Shown here: one piece after another, positions 32,933 to 41,168 of the stretch
Position numbering within the stretch: position 1 is the stretch's first letter
Layout: each line of letters opens with the position of its first letter
DNA from: Roseinatronobacter bogoriensis DSM 18756
GTDB lineage: Bacteria; Pseudomonadota; Alphaproteobacteria; Rhodobacterales; Rhodobacteraceae
Direction: 5' to 3'
Assembly (NCBI RefSeq): GCF_004366635.1
Contig: NZ_SORN01000003.1
Span: 310,001 to 374,000, forward strand
DNA: 64,000 nt
The notes under the pieces: generated by a model
What the model saw: only the letters and a program-made list of their open reading frames with translations
What the model was told of the DNA's origin: nothing
Database searches by the model: none
Made by a program: the position numbers and the translations under genes

Positions 32933-34000
32933 ATGACCATCCAGTTCAATGACGAGACATTCCGCGACGATTACACCTTCCGCAACTCGGATTGGGCGAT
33001 CAAACGCTTTCCCTTTCCGTTCCATGAGGACAGCTACATGTATTCGGTCAATATGGAACAGCATCGCGGCGGGCCAGAAGGGTCGGTTTTCGAGAAGCGC
33101 TTTGATGTGGATGAACATTACATCTCGGAAATGCGCGACCGGGCGATCGTGCTGGCGGAAGACCCCCTGCGCTGCCAGTCGTTGCCGCATATGACCTTGG
33201 CAGGCTGGGACTTGCTGGAACTGATCATGGTCAGCAAATCCGAAGACTATCCCGACCTGTTCGAATTGCACCGCAATGGCGATAAATGGCGCTGGATCAA
33301 CAAGCCCTTAGGCATTGATGATACATTCACCTTCATGGATGATGCCAGCCTGCCCTATGGCCCAATGGAATATATCACCCGGCAGGCGCAGGGTGATTTT
33401 GCAGTGCTGGACCAGCGCGAAAACAACCTTTGGATGGATGCGGGCATGGTCACCACACAGGCCGACTGGTCGCTGGATTTCGATATTGGGATGAACTTCT
33501 TTGAATGGCACGCGCCGGTGCCGCGCGCGCATGAAATGGGGGTGTTCAAACGCGCGTTGAAATTCTTGCTGAATATTCAGCAAGGCAGCCCCGCGCGGCG
33601 GCTGAACTGGACCATGACGGTCAACCCGCTGCTGGACACAAGCCCCGAGAATTACCACAAATGGGGCGTGCAAAAGACCAGTTTGATGCCAGAGAATATC
33701 GGGCGCAAACAACATCTGCGCGTGGAATTGCAGACCTTCTACCGCCTGCCAAGGTCCAACGCGCTGGTCTTCCCCATCCGCTGCTACCTGATCGCGCTGG
33801 ACGATCTTGTGACTGTGCCGAAATGGGGCCGCCGGTTGCACCGCGTTATTCGCGACCTGCCGGAAGATTTGGCCACTTACAAAGGTTTCATTCGCAACCG
33901 GCCCATGATCCTTGATTACCTGTCGCAATATGACGACGGCAAGCCCACCTCACCCGGTATCTGGCCCGATCTGGAAACCGAACCACCACTTGAAAAATAG
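32933..34000 (+). CDS. dmmC: Haem-dependent oxidative N-demethylase, alpha-like subunit (DUF3445)
   Basis: The 355-aa protein belongs to the DUF3445 / haem-dependent oxidative N-demethylase alpha group. Recognisable segments include WAIKRFPFPFHEDSYM, RCQSLPHMTLAGWDLLELI and the C-terminal RVELQTFYRLPRSNALVFPI. It is the presumed O2-activating haem subunit of dimethylamine monooxygenase. It is last in dmmDABC and converges, 1 bp apart, on the XRE-cupin regulator gene. The haem ligand cannot be named from sequence alone. Confidence 0.85.
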   Translation: MTIQFNDETFRDDYTFRNSDWAIKRFPFPFHEDSYMYSVNMEQHRGGPEGSVFEKRFDVDEHYISEMRDRAIVLAEDPLRCQSLPHMTLAGWDLLELIMVSKSEDYPDLFELHRNGDKWRWINKPLGIDDTFTFMDDASLPYGPMEYITRQAQGDFAVLDQRENNLWMDAGMVTTQADWSLDFDIGMNFFEWHAPVPRAHEMGVFKRALKFLLNIQQGSPARRLNWTMTVNPLLDTSPENYHKWGVQKTSLMPENIGRKQHLRVELQTFYRLPRSNALVFPIRCYLIALDDLVTVPKWGRRLHRVIRDLPEDLATYKGFIRNRPMILDYLSQYDDGKPTSPGIWPDLETEPPLEK

Positions 34001-34001
34001 G

Positions 34002-34664
34002 TCAGCCGTTTTGCGGATAGGCGATGATCGACAGATAGCGCGCGGGCAGCCGCTCCAGCCCTTCGGGGCCGTGGGGGGCGTCGGCGTCGAAAAACAGCGT
34101 GTCGCCGGGGCACAGATGGTAAAGATTGTCACTGTGGCGATAAAGAAGCTCGCCCTCCAGCATATAGATCGTCTCGATCCCGCCATGCTGAAAGGTCGGG
34201 AAAATATCGGATTCGGTGCTCAGCGTGATCAGGTAGGGTTCGACCATGACCCCGCTGGCATTGGCCCCGATATGGCCCAGCAGGTTATACTGGTGGCCTG
34301 CCCGCGTCCCCGCGCGCTCTATCTCGACCCCTTCACCGGCCTTGGTATGGACCGCCTCACGATGTTCTTCAAAGCCGCGAAAAAAGGATGTCAGCGGCAC
34401 GCTAAGCGCATGGGCCAGCGTTTGCAGCGTGGTCAGGGAAGGCGATGTGTTGCCATTCTCGATCTTGGACAGCATCCCGATGGACAGGCCCGTGAGCGCG
34501 GCGAGCTCCGCGACCGTCATGCCTTTTTGCCGACGAAACGCGCGCACTTCGCGCCCGATCGCAACTTCCAGCACCTTTTCCCGTTCATCGCGAATGCGAT
34601 GTGGGTCTTGCATCAAAGGGGTTTTGCTGTCTTTGCTGTCGATCGGTTTTGTGGCCTCGGGCAT
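34002..34664 (-). CDS. XRE-cupin transcriptional regulator
   Basis: The 220-aa protein has an N-terminal Cro/CI helix-turn-helix (GMTVAELAALTGLSIGMLSK, about residues 49-68) and a C-terminal cupin ligand domain ending in CPGDTLFFDADAPHGPEGL. Such regulators often sense a small metabolite of the neighbouring pathway. It converges on dmmC and diverges from the GlxA-type regulator 68 bp away, so control of the methylamine genes or the Amt-like gene is likely. A CTGGAG site precedes the start. Confidence 0.88.
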   Translation of the reverse strand: MPEATKPIDSKDSKTPLMQDPHRIRDEREKVLEVAIGREVRAFRRQKGMTVAELAALTGLSIGMLSKIENGNTSPSLTTLQTLAHALSVPLTSFFRGFEEHREAVHTKAGEGVEIERAGTRAGHQYNLLGHIGANASGVMVEPYLITLSTESDIFPTFQHGGIETIYMLEGELLYRHSDNLYHLCPGDTLFFDADAPHGPEGLERLPARYLSIIAYPQNG

Positions 34665-34732
34665 GTTTACTCCAGAAAAATGACGACCGAATACATCGCA
34701 AATGCGCGCGACTGGTCAGGGATACAAGTTTG

Positions 34733-35785
34733 ATGTTTCATGAGAGCAGCCTTCGAAGCAACCGAAATGATGATATTCATCTGGGTTTCCTGATCTTTCC
34801 GGGCTTTCCGATGGCCTGCCTGACCTCGATGATAGAACCATTGCGCGCGGCGAATGAAATCGCAGGCCAATCCGCCTTTCGCTGGACGCTGATCTCCGAG
34901 GCTGGCAGCGCCGTTGAAAGCAGCGCAATGGTGGCCTTTCACCCCTCGGCTGATCTGCACGCTGCGCAGGATGTCGATTATCTGATCGTGCTAAGCCCGC
35001 CTGATGCGCGGTTTGACAACCCGCGCGCCGGAAATGGTGCCCTGCGAGCGTTGGAGCGCCATGGCGCGGTTCTGGGTGGGGTAAGTGGCGGAGTGTTCGT
35101 GCTGGCGCGGGCCGGGCTGATGGAAGGGCATGTCACCTCGGTGCATTGGTGTTATGCAACCGCCTTTGCCGATGAATTCCCCGATTGCGCCACAACGGAT
35201 GAGGTCATCATGCCCGACCGGCGGCGGGTGACAATATCGGGGGCTGCGGCCGGTTTTGATTTTTCGCTGATGCTGATCGAGCAGCAGCTTGGGCCAGAGG
35301 TCATGACCGAAGTTGCGTGCTGGTTTCAGCACCCGCTGGTGCGGGGCGAGGGCGTGCGCCAGAAAATACCGGCGATGCGCGTTGCCTCCACATCGGATAT
35401 GTTCCCTGACCCGGTGGCAGGCGCAATGCGCCTGATGTCCGAAAATCTGGAGGACCCGATTGGCATTGCGGATATCTGCGAACAGATCGAAATCTCTCCT
35501 CGGCATCTGGAGCGGTTGTTCAAGAAACTGACCGGCAAGACGCCGCTGTCCTATTATCACAGCCTGCGCATGACATCTGCGCGGCAACTGGTGATGTATT
35601 CCAACCGCTCAATGCGCGAGATCGCGCAGGCGGTGGGGTATACAACCACAAGTCCGTTCCGACAGCGCTACGCTGAGGTTTTCGGGCTGTCACCCGATGA
35701 GGACAGGCGCAAGATCAACATGTTTCGGGCGCGTGCGAACAGCCCTTTGCCAAGTGCGCCGCCGCTTGGTGCACCTTTGCCCTAA
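34733..35785 (+). CDS. GlxA-family transcriptional regulator (DJ-1/PfpI + AraC)
   Basis: The 350-aa protein has a DJ-1/PfpI amidotransferase-like sensor domain (about residues 15-190, LGFLIFPGFPMACL) and a C-terminal double HTH of the AraC type (ISPRHLERLFKKLTGKTPL and SMREIAQAVGYTTTSPFR). This is the architecture of GbdR/CdhR-like regulators, many of which activate catabolism of choline, betaine, carnitine and related quaternary amines. It sits between dmmDABC and the Amt-like gene, so a methylated-amine ligand is a fair guess. Start at ATG 34733; the longer frame overlaps the XRE gene. Confidence 0.88.
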   Translation: MFHESSLRSNRNDDIHLGFLIFPGFPMACLTSMIEPLRAANEIAGQSAFRWTLISEAGSAVESSAMVAFHPSADLHAAQDVDYLIVLSPPDARFDNPRAGNGALRALERHGAVLGGVSGGVFVLARAGLMEGHVTSVHWCYATAFADEFPDCATTDEVIMPDRRRVTISGAAAGFDFSLMLIEQQLGPEVMTEVACWFQHPLVRGEGVRQKIPAMRVASTSDMFPDPVAGAMRLMSENLEDPIGIADICEQIEISPRHLERLFKKLTGKTPLSYYHSLRMTSARQLVMYSNRSMREIAQAVGYTTTSPFRQRYAEVFGLSPDEDRRKINMFRARANSPLPSAPPLGAPLP

Positions 35786-35988
35786 TTCCCGGCGGCTGCG
35801 CCTGTGGCAGGGCGCGGGATTGAGTATTTGAAGCAAGAAAATGTTTCTGGCTGGAGTCCGCGACGTTGACGCGAAGCTGTGAGCGGGGCGGGCCGCCCGC
35901 AAATGATTCGTCTTAAAGACATGTTTTCTGCCCTAGTGCGGAATTCAGGCCGATTTCCTGATCTGGTCTGGTCCGATTTTTACCAAAA

Positions 35989-36004
35989 TGGCGCAATTTT
36001 TGCA
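35989..36004 (+). promoter_or_regulatory. Candidate sigma-54 promoter of the Amt-like gene
   Basis: TGGCGCAATTTTTGCA fits TGGCAC-N5-TTGCA at every position but one, with GG and GC exactly 10 bp apart. This is the form expected for NtrC/RpoN control of nitrogen genes. Predicted transcription would leave a leader of about 190 nt. Confidence 0.5.
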
Positions 36005-36041
36005 TTTTAAAGAAAAATATATTCTTTAAATGCAAATTTTG
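35996..36041. promoter_or_regulatory. Large AT-rich palindrome overlapping the sigma-54-like site
   Basis: The core TTTAAAGAA / TTCTTTAAA (36006-36014 and 36022-36030) is perfect with a 7-nt centre. With a one-base slip the symmetry extends outward through TTTGCAT / ATGCAAA and AATT on both sides. It could be an operator or a transcript hairpin. Confidence 0.55.
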
Positions 36042-36204
36042 TTTTGGAGAATGCGAATTCTGGGTCAGAATTTGGGTGTTCCCATCGCTGAGCAGAGTGG
36101 TCGGGAACCAAACAGGACCAGTTCCGGTAGATCGGTTTTCTGCTGGTGCGGGCGATAGGGCGCAAAGCCCGGAATTCTGAACCCAACGGGACAGGGAGAA
36201 CCTC

Positions 36205-37575
36205 ATGTCACTTAACCTTGCAGCGGTTCATGCTGATCAGGTCAGTCTGAACTCACTCGTACAAAACCTCGTCTATGCTTCGGGCACAGTGGGCGCGATA
36301 ATGGTCGTTGTCGGTCTGCTGATGATTGACGCAGGAACCACACGGCACAAAAACCTTCTGACCTCGACCGTCGAGAAGCTGATGGGCTTCTTCATTGGCT
36401 TTGCTGTCTATTTCCTGATCGGCTTTTCGCTATGGGCCGCGCAATACTACATTATCGAAGATGCGACGCTGGGCGATTCCATCGCGGATTGGTGGATGGG
36501 CGGCGGAATGGTGAATGCGCGCGCGCATGAAGTCTCGCCAGACATTTTTCCGGGGCTGAACAATTTCCAGATCTTCGTGTTCTTTCTGGCCTGCTTTGCC
36601 GGGATCATCAATGTGCTGTTGCATTTTGCAGTGGCCGAACGGATGAAGGCTGCGGCCTATTTTATCCTGTGTATTGCGGCAACGCTGGTGTCCTCGGCGC
36701 TAAGCTGGGCAACATGGGGGTCGGTGGGGCCCTTGACCAACCCTGGGTTCCACGACTTTTTCGGGGTTGGTTTTGTGTACCTGTTCCCGGCTGGCATGGC
36801 GCTGGTCTTGGTGCCGCGACTGGGTGCGCGCCCGGGCATGTTTGCCCCCCATCCCAAGGTGCCAAGCTATAACGCGCCAAGCATCGGGCTGGCGGCGACA
36901 GGGCTGATGACGATTTTCGCTGGCCTGCCGATGGTCATTCTGTCCTGTCTGTTCTTTTTCGACCCGGAGGCGCTGGCGGTCAGTGTAACCATGGCCAATA
37001 CAAGTGTGGGCATCGCGTTTAACAATTACGGGTTGTCATGGGCTGGCGGCGCGCTTTCGGGCCTGTTGATTGCCTACAAGACCCGCAATTATGCCTATAC
37101 GTTGCTGGGCCCGCTTGCAGGCTATGTTGCAGGGGCGTCGGGTTTTGATGTCTATCTGCCGTGGCAGATGTTCCTTGTTTCACTCGGTGCGCCATTCGTT
37201 GCATGGGCGGTGTATGAGTTCACCCTCAAGCGTGGAATTGACGAGCATAAGCTGTTCCCGCTGTTTCTGGGGGCGGGGTCATATGGTCTAGTCATGCTGG
37301 GGGTCTTCAAGGCTGGCACACCGCGCGGTGGGTATCTGGGCATAGAAGAGGGCGCTTATGCCTTTCAGCATGGCCAGATCGGTATCGTGATGCAGGTTGC
37401 GGGCACGCTGGCCTGTATTGGTGCAGGCGCTGTGACGGCGTTGGTCGTGGGGCTGATTCTGGAAAAGACGATTGGTTTGCGCATCAGTGAAGAGGCGCAG
37501 GCCGATGGGTTGGACAAGCTGGCCTGGGATGTGGAGCATGATGGCGACTCCATCGTGCTGACGCCGGGCGAGTAA
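36205..37575 (+). CDS. Amt-superfamily channel lacking the twin-histidine motif
   Basis: The 456-aa membrane protein has about eleven hydrophobic helices and an Amt-like C-terminal tail (GLRISEEAQADGLDKLAWD). It aligns by eye with ammonium transporters, including the conserved TM5 aspartate (Asp 184). However, the two pore histidines essential in AmtB (VVH in TM5; FGVHG in TM10) are replaced: FVY gives Tyr 192 and DVYLPW gives Trp 320. The usual PHNLP segment is SYNAP. A normal NH4+ conduction mechanism is therefore doubtful. It is downstream of the methylamine genes and shares their promoter words, so a methylated-amine substrate or a sensor role is my inference. Confidence 0.75.
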   Translation: MSLNLAAVHADQVSLNSLVQNLVYASGTVGAIMVVVGLLMIDAGTTRHKNLLTSTVEKLMGFFIGFAVYFLIGFSLWAAQYYIIEDATLGDSIADWWMGGGMVNARAHEVSPDIFPGLNNFQIFVFFLACFAGIINVLLHFAVAERMKAAAYFILCIAATLVSSALSWATWGSVGPLTNPGFHDFFGVGFVYLFPAGMALVLVPRLGARPGMFAPHPKVPSYNAPSIGLAATGLMTIFAGLPMVILSCLFFFDPEALAVSVTMANTSVGIAFNNYGLSWAGGALSGLLIAYKTRNYAYTLLGPLAGYVAGASGFDVYLPWQMFLVSLGAPFVAWAVYEFTLKRGIDEHKLFPLFLGAGSYGLVMLGVFKAGTPRGGYLGIEEGAYAFQHGQIGIVMQVAGTLACIGAGAVTALVVGLILEKTIGLRISEEAQADGLDKLAWDVEHDGDSIVLTPGE

Positions 37576-37588
37576 CCGCGCTGATTGT

Positions 37589-37618
37589 GCTGCCCCGGGC
37601 TTTTCTTCCCGGGGCAGC
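37589..37618 (+). terminator. Hairpin downstream of the Amt-like gene
   Basis: A perfect 11-bp stem (GCTGCCCCGGG / CCCGGGGCAGC) has a pyrimidine-rich 8-nt loop, 13 bp past the stop. The T-run is in the loop rather than after the stem. Confidence 0.6.
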
Positions 37619-37759
37619 GCGTCTTGCAATCGTGGTGGCTGGCAATCTGCTGTCCTTCGTCCTATGTCGTGATCGATCAAATTCGTGGCGCATTGTCTGA
37701 AGCTTGTGCATCTGGTGCGGCGCGGGATATGATGGGGCAGACGAAAGGTTGCAGGGCGC

Positions 37760-38482
37760 ATGACCATCAGGTTGAAGGCAGACGAGATTTCAGGCCATTC
37801 CGTTGGCGGAACGGTGCAGGTTGTCATTGACACTCTTTTTTCCAAGATCAAGTCTGAAGAATATCCCCTCGACACGCGCCTGCCAAGCGAGCGTTCGCTT
37901 GCCGCAGACCTTGGTGTGTCGCGAAATACCGTGCGCGAGGCGTTGGATGTGCTGGAAAGCCACAAGGCGATCCGGCGCAGGCCCGGCAGCGGCAGTTTCG
38001 TGATCTGGCAAGCCAAGCCAGAAGCGCGCTCTGAGCCTGATAGCGTGGCAGAACGCACCAGCCCGCTCGACCATCTGGTTGTCCGCAGCATTCTGGAGCC
38101 GGAGATGGTGCGCCTTGCCACCATCAACATGAGTCCGCGTGATCTGGATGAGCTGGATGAAATCGTTTCCGAGATTGAGCAGGTGCGGACGGATGTAAAT
38201 GAATTCGTCACCTGCGAAGAAGCGTTTTATCGCAAGATTGCGCAGGGTACGCGCAACCCTTTGCTGGAATCCTGTTACGAGTTGACGATTGCTGTGTGCC
38301 GCCAGAGCTTTCGCACAGCCCTGATGCGTCGGCATCTGACGCCTGACCGGATTGAGGGGTATCAGAAACGCTATAACACGTTGTTCAATGCGATTTCGTC
38401 GCGCGATGTGGAAGCGGCGGTTGAGTTCATCAAGCTGCATCTGATCGAGGAGCAGAAACTGCTGCTGCACGAAACTGAATAG
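37760..38482 (+). CDS. GntR/FadR-family transcriptional regulator (FCD domain)
   Basis: The 240-aa protein has an N-terminal winged helix (LPSERSLAADLGVSRNTVREALDVLESH) and an all-helical FCD ligand domain with a metal-binding-type histidine late in the protein. Such proteins usually repress sugar-acid or organic-acid catabolism. No cognate catabolic operon is adjacent: upstream is the Amt-like gene and downstream a dispersed repeat and the Mn importer. The target is unknown. Confidence 0.88.
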   Translation: MTIRLKADEISGHSVGGTVQVVIDTLFSKIKSEEYPLDTRLPSERSLAADLGVSRNTVREALDVLESHKAIRRRPGSGSFVIWQAKPEARSEPDSVAERTSPLDHLVVRSILEPEMVRLATINMSPRDLDELDEIVSEIEQVRTDVNEFVTCEEAFYRKIAQGTRNPLLESCYELTIAVCRQSFRTALMRRHLTPDRIEGYQKRYNTLFNAISSRDVEAAVEFIKLHLIEEQKLLLHETE

Positions 38483-38505
38483 TGTTCCGCATCTGACACG
38501 AGGGG

Positions 38506-38733
38506 CTGTCATGAGCCTCTATAGCTGGCTTTGCGGGAGTTTTAAGACATAGCGAGGCCGGGTGCAAAGCCGCGTAGCGTCGGGCCGCGGTGCGGCGATC
38601 CGCGGTTGAATATGTGGCACTTTATGCTGGCCAAATTCGTGCAAGATCAGATCATTGCGCTGGTGGCAGCCCAATCGCCGTGCCGGGGGGGCGGCCCGGC
38701 GATGCGCGGCGGCCTTCGGCCTTGATTCCGCGC
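38506..38733 (-). repeat. Dispersed intergenic repeat, copy C
   Basis: Read on the minus strand it matches copy B closely (GCGCGGAATCAAGGCCGAAG, GGGCCGCCC, GGCACGGCGATTGGGCTGCC, TTTGGCCAGCATAAAG, GATCGCCGCACCGCGGCCCG, TTTGCACCCGG). It fills most of the gap between the GntR gene and the Mn importer genes. The flank word GTATCTTTTGTCAGGT follows at about 38771. Confidence 0.85.
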
Positions 38734-38883
38734 CGGTCTAAGACTGCAGCGCCCCTTAAACCCGTCACAAGGTATCTTTTGTCAGGTGCTGAACAACTAG
38801 GTGCACATTCCGGTAGTTCTGGGAAGAGCGGGGCGACCCAAGCTGCGAAACATGGTCACGAAATATGCGGTTTCACGCAGGTT

Positions 38884-40017
38884 TTACCGCCAGTCGGACT
38901 TGCCGAAAATTGCCTCGGCTTCGGCTGTGCCTTTGGGGCGCAGGGTCAGCAGACCCGCGCGCCGCTCTATCAGGTCGCGATCATGCGCGCGCAGGATGGC
39001 AGCGCGTGCGCGCGGCGCGGGCCATCGCAAATGCTCGACCAGGGCACGCTGGGTGTTCTCTTCGGCCATTTGCGGGGTGTCCTGATGCGTGAACAGATGC
39101 GCCACAAGCGCGCGGCAATCATGATCCAGCCGTTTGCTGCGCCAACTGAATGCCTGTGCGATCAGGCCGCGCTCGGGGGCGAACAGCAACGCCAGGGCAA
39201 ACCAGACGCCGGTCATGCTGGCCATCATGCCCGCAATGGACACGTTCCACCAGATGGCCAGCAGATAGCCAGCCACGCAGGCCGCCACAGACACCCCCAC
39301 AGCAAGCACCACCATCAGCCATAATCGCCGGGTCAGCAGATAGGCCGTCGCAGGCGGAACGATGACAAAGGCGATAAACAGGATCGCGCCCACCGCATCG
39401 AATGCGGCCACTGCGGTCACGCTGGTCAGGGTCAGCACCGCGTAATGCAGCACCCCCGGAAGAAACCCGAGCGCTGCGGCAAGTCCCGGATCGAACGTGG
39501 TCAGTTTCAGTTCCTTCCAGAACACAAGCACAAAGGCCAGATTGACCACCAGCACCGCGCCCAGTGTGACGACGGCGACAGGCACATTCACGCCCCCGAT
39601 CACAAGGGTATTCAGCCAGACAAAACCGATCTCGCCCAGAAGGACGGTTTGCACATCTATATGCACATCGCGTGCATGGATCGAGATCAGCAGCACACCT
39701 GCGGCAAACAGCGCCGGGAAAACCAGGCCGATGGCAGCATCCATCTTGACCAGCCGCGACCGCGCCAGAAGTTCTGACAGCACGACGGTCAGCACCCCGG
39801 TCAGTGCTGCGCCCAACACCTGAACCGGCCCAGACATATGCCCGGTCATCAACCAGACCACGATAATACCGAACACGATAGAGTGGCTGATGGCATCGGT
39901 CAGCATTGCATTGCCGCGCAGCACCAGAAATGACCCAAGCAAAGCGCCAGACAGGCCGACAAGAATACCTGTCAACACGATCATGGCAGGAATGGAGCCG
40001 AAGAAAGAGGCGATCAT
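38884..40017 (-). CDS. Mn/Fe-type metal ABC importer, permease with C-terminal winged-helix-like tail
   Basis: The 377-aa ABC-3 family permease (TroD/SitD/MntB-like) has eight to nine membrane helices (ISHSIVFGIIVVW; AFDAVGAILFIAFVIVPPATAYLLTRR) plus a soluble C-terminal tail of about 75 residues. The tail's pattern (ALVEHLRWPAPRARAAILRAHDRDLIERRAGLLTLRPKG) resembles a winged helix of the DtxR/MntR kind. It is the last gene of the minus-strand operon SBP-ATPase-permease-permease and overlaps the previous permease by 4 bp. Mn is favoured over Zn by the ATPase and by the upstream box. Confidence 0.88.
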   Translation of the reverse strand: MIASFFGSIPAMIVLTGILVGLSGALLGSFLVLRGNAMLTDAISHSIVFGIIVVWLMTGHMSGPVQVLGAALTGVLTVVLSELLARSRLVKMDAAIGLVFPALFAAGVLLISIHARDVHIDVQTVLLGEIGFVWLNTLVIGGVNVPVAVVTLGAVLVVNLAFVLVFWKELKLTTFDPGLAAALGFLPGVLHYAVLTLTSVTAVAAFDAVGAILFIAFVIVPPATAYLLTRRLWLMVVLAVGVSVAACVAGYLLAIWWNVSIAGMMASMTGVWFALALLFAPERGLIAQAFSWRSKRLDHDCRALVAHLFTHQDTPQMAEENTQRALVEHLRWPAPRARAAILRAHDRDLIERRAGLLTLRPKGTAEAEAIFGKSDWR

Positions 40018-41168
40018 TGCGTGCCCTCGTCAGACTTCGGACTGTGTTTGCCAGACAGGGCGGCGGCCTCGATATGGCCTGCGGCGGTTAGTTCCCAATG
40101 CGGTGTGGTTTCCGGTGGATGGGTGACAGGCTGGATCAGCCCGCGCTGTTCCAGCGCCGCAATCGTGGCAGAGGGCGCGCGTGTGCCAAGGGCCGCTTCC
40201 AGCATTCCCTGTTCGGCCGGGTAGTTTGCGTCACTATGCGCAGCGGCAAGACCTTGCAATGTGGTCAGGACACGACCATCGCTGATGCGCGCGCGGGCGC
40301 GCCGTTTCGCCAGCGCCTGCCAGATCAACCCGCGCTGCGGTGCGAAAAGAAGTGAGACGATCACGATGCCGGTTGCGATCAGCACCACCACCGGCCCTGT
40401 CGCAAGACCGCGCGAGGCGGCGCTGATCAGCGCGCCTGCCGCGCCAGAGGCCGCGCCGATTACTGCCGACAGCACCACCATTGGCCCCAATGTCCGTGTC
40501 CACTGCCGCGCGGCCGCCGCTGGCGCGATCAGCAATGCGACCATCAGCACCACGCCCACCAATTGCAGCCCGACCACAATGGCCAGCGCGACCATCACTG
40601 TCAGCACGGCTTCCAGTCCTGTCACCGGAAACCCTTGTGCGCGGGCGAAATCGGCATCGAAGCTGACAAGCTTGAATTCTTTCCACAATGCCAGCACCAG
40701 TGCCAGTGCAGTCAGCCCGATCCCGCCCATGATCCAAAGATCGCTGCGCAGGATCGCCGCTGCCTGACCGAACAGGAAGCTGGCAAGCCCCGCGCTTGCA
40801 GCGCCCCCCTGACCCTGCACCCAGCTAAGCAGCACAACACCTACCGCAAAGAATACGCTTAATACGATCCCCAGCGCGGCATCGGTTTTCAGTGTTGTGC
40901 GCCGGACGATCAGCATCATCACCAAGGCGGCCAATGCACCTGTCACAAAGGCCCCCATCAGGATACTGCCCAGATCGCGTGTGCCTGCAATGATGAAGCC
41001 AAGGCAGATACCGGGCAGTGCTGCATGTGACAACGCATCGCCCAGCAGGCTTTGGCGGCGTAACACGGCGAATGCGCCCAGCATCCCGCTGATGGCCCCC
41101 AGTATCGCCGCGCCCATCAGCACCGTGCGGACAATCCCGCTGGAGAGAAGGTCAGCCAGCGCGCTCAC
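40014..41168 (-). CDS. Mn/Fe-type metal ABC importer, permease (TroC/SitC-like)
   Basis: The 384-aa ABC-3 permease has family segments GDALSHAALPGICLGF and QLVGVVLMVALLIAPAAAARQWT, then a soluble tail of about 85 residues resembling a winged helix (LEAALGTRAPSATIAALEQRGLIQP and a WELTAAG ending). It pairs with the downstream permease. Overlaps of 4 bp on both sides show translational coupling within the operon. Confidence 0.88.
   Translation of the reverse strand: MSALADLLSSGIVRTVLMGAAILGAISGMLGAFAVLRRQSLLGDALSHAALPGICLGFIIAGTRDLGSILMGAFVTGALAALVMMLIVRRTTLKTDAALGIVLSVFFAVGVVLLSWVQGQGGAASAGLASFLFGQAAAILRSDLWIMGGIGLTALALVLALWKEFKLVSFDADFARAQGFPVTGLEAVLTVMVALAIVVGLQLVGVVLMVALLIAPAAAARQWTRTLGPMVVLSAVIGAASGAAGALISAASRGLATGPVVVLIATGIVIVSLLFAPQRGLIWQALAKRRARARISDGRVLTTLQGLAAAHSDANYPAEQGMLEAALGTRAPSATIAALEQRGLIQPVTHPPETTPHWELTAAGHIEAAALSGKHSPKSDEGTQ

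Larger units (their letters stand above)
35786..36204. promoter_or_regulatory. Upstream region of the Amt-like gene
   Basis: The 419-bp region has no gene. It contains, in order: a GAGTATTTGAAGCAAGAAAATG word shared with 11.4 kb, GTGCGGAATTCAGGCCGATTTC (35936), a sigma-54-like site, a large palindrome, GAACCAAACAGG (36105-36116) and a GGGAG ribosome site. Three of these blocks also occur, in order, before dmmD. Confidence 0.55.

Noticed and set aside
36205..37575. Ordinary ammonium transporter AmtB with linked GlnK
   Set aside because: No glnK/PII gene is adjacent and the twin-histidine residues are replaced, so a plain AmtB call would mislead.
38590..39324. 244-codon plus-strand frame spanning repeat copy C
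   Set aside because: It starts inside the dispersed repeat and runs antisense through the Mn permease gene. The other repeat copies do not keep this frame.
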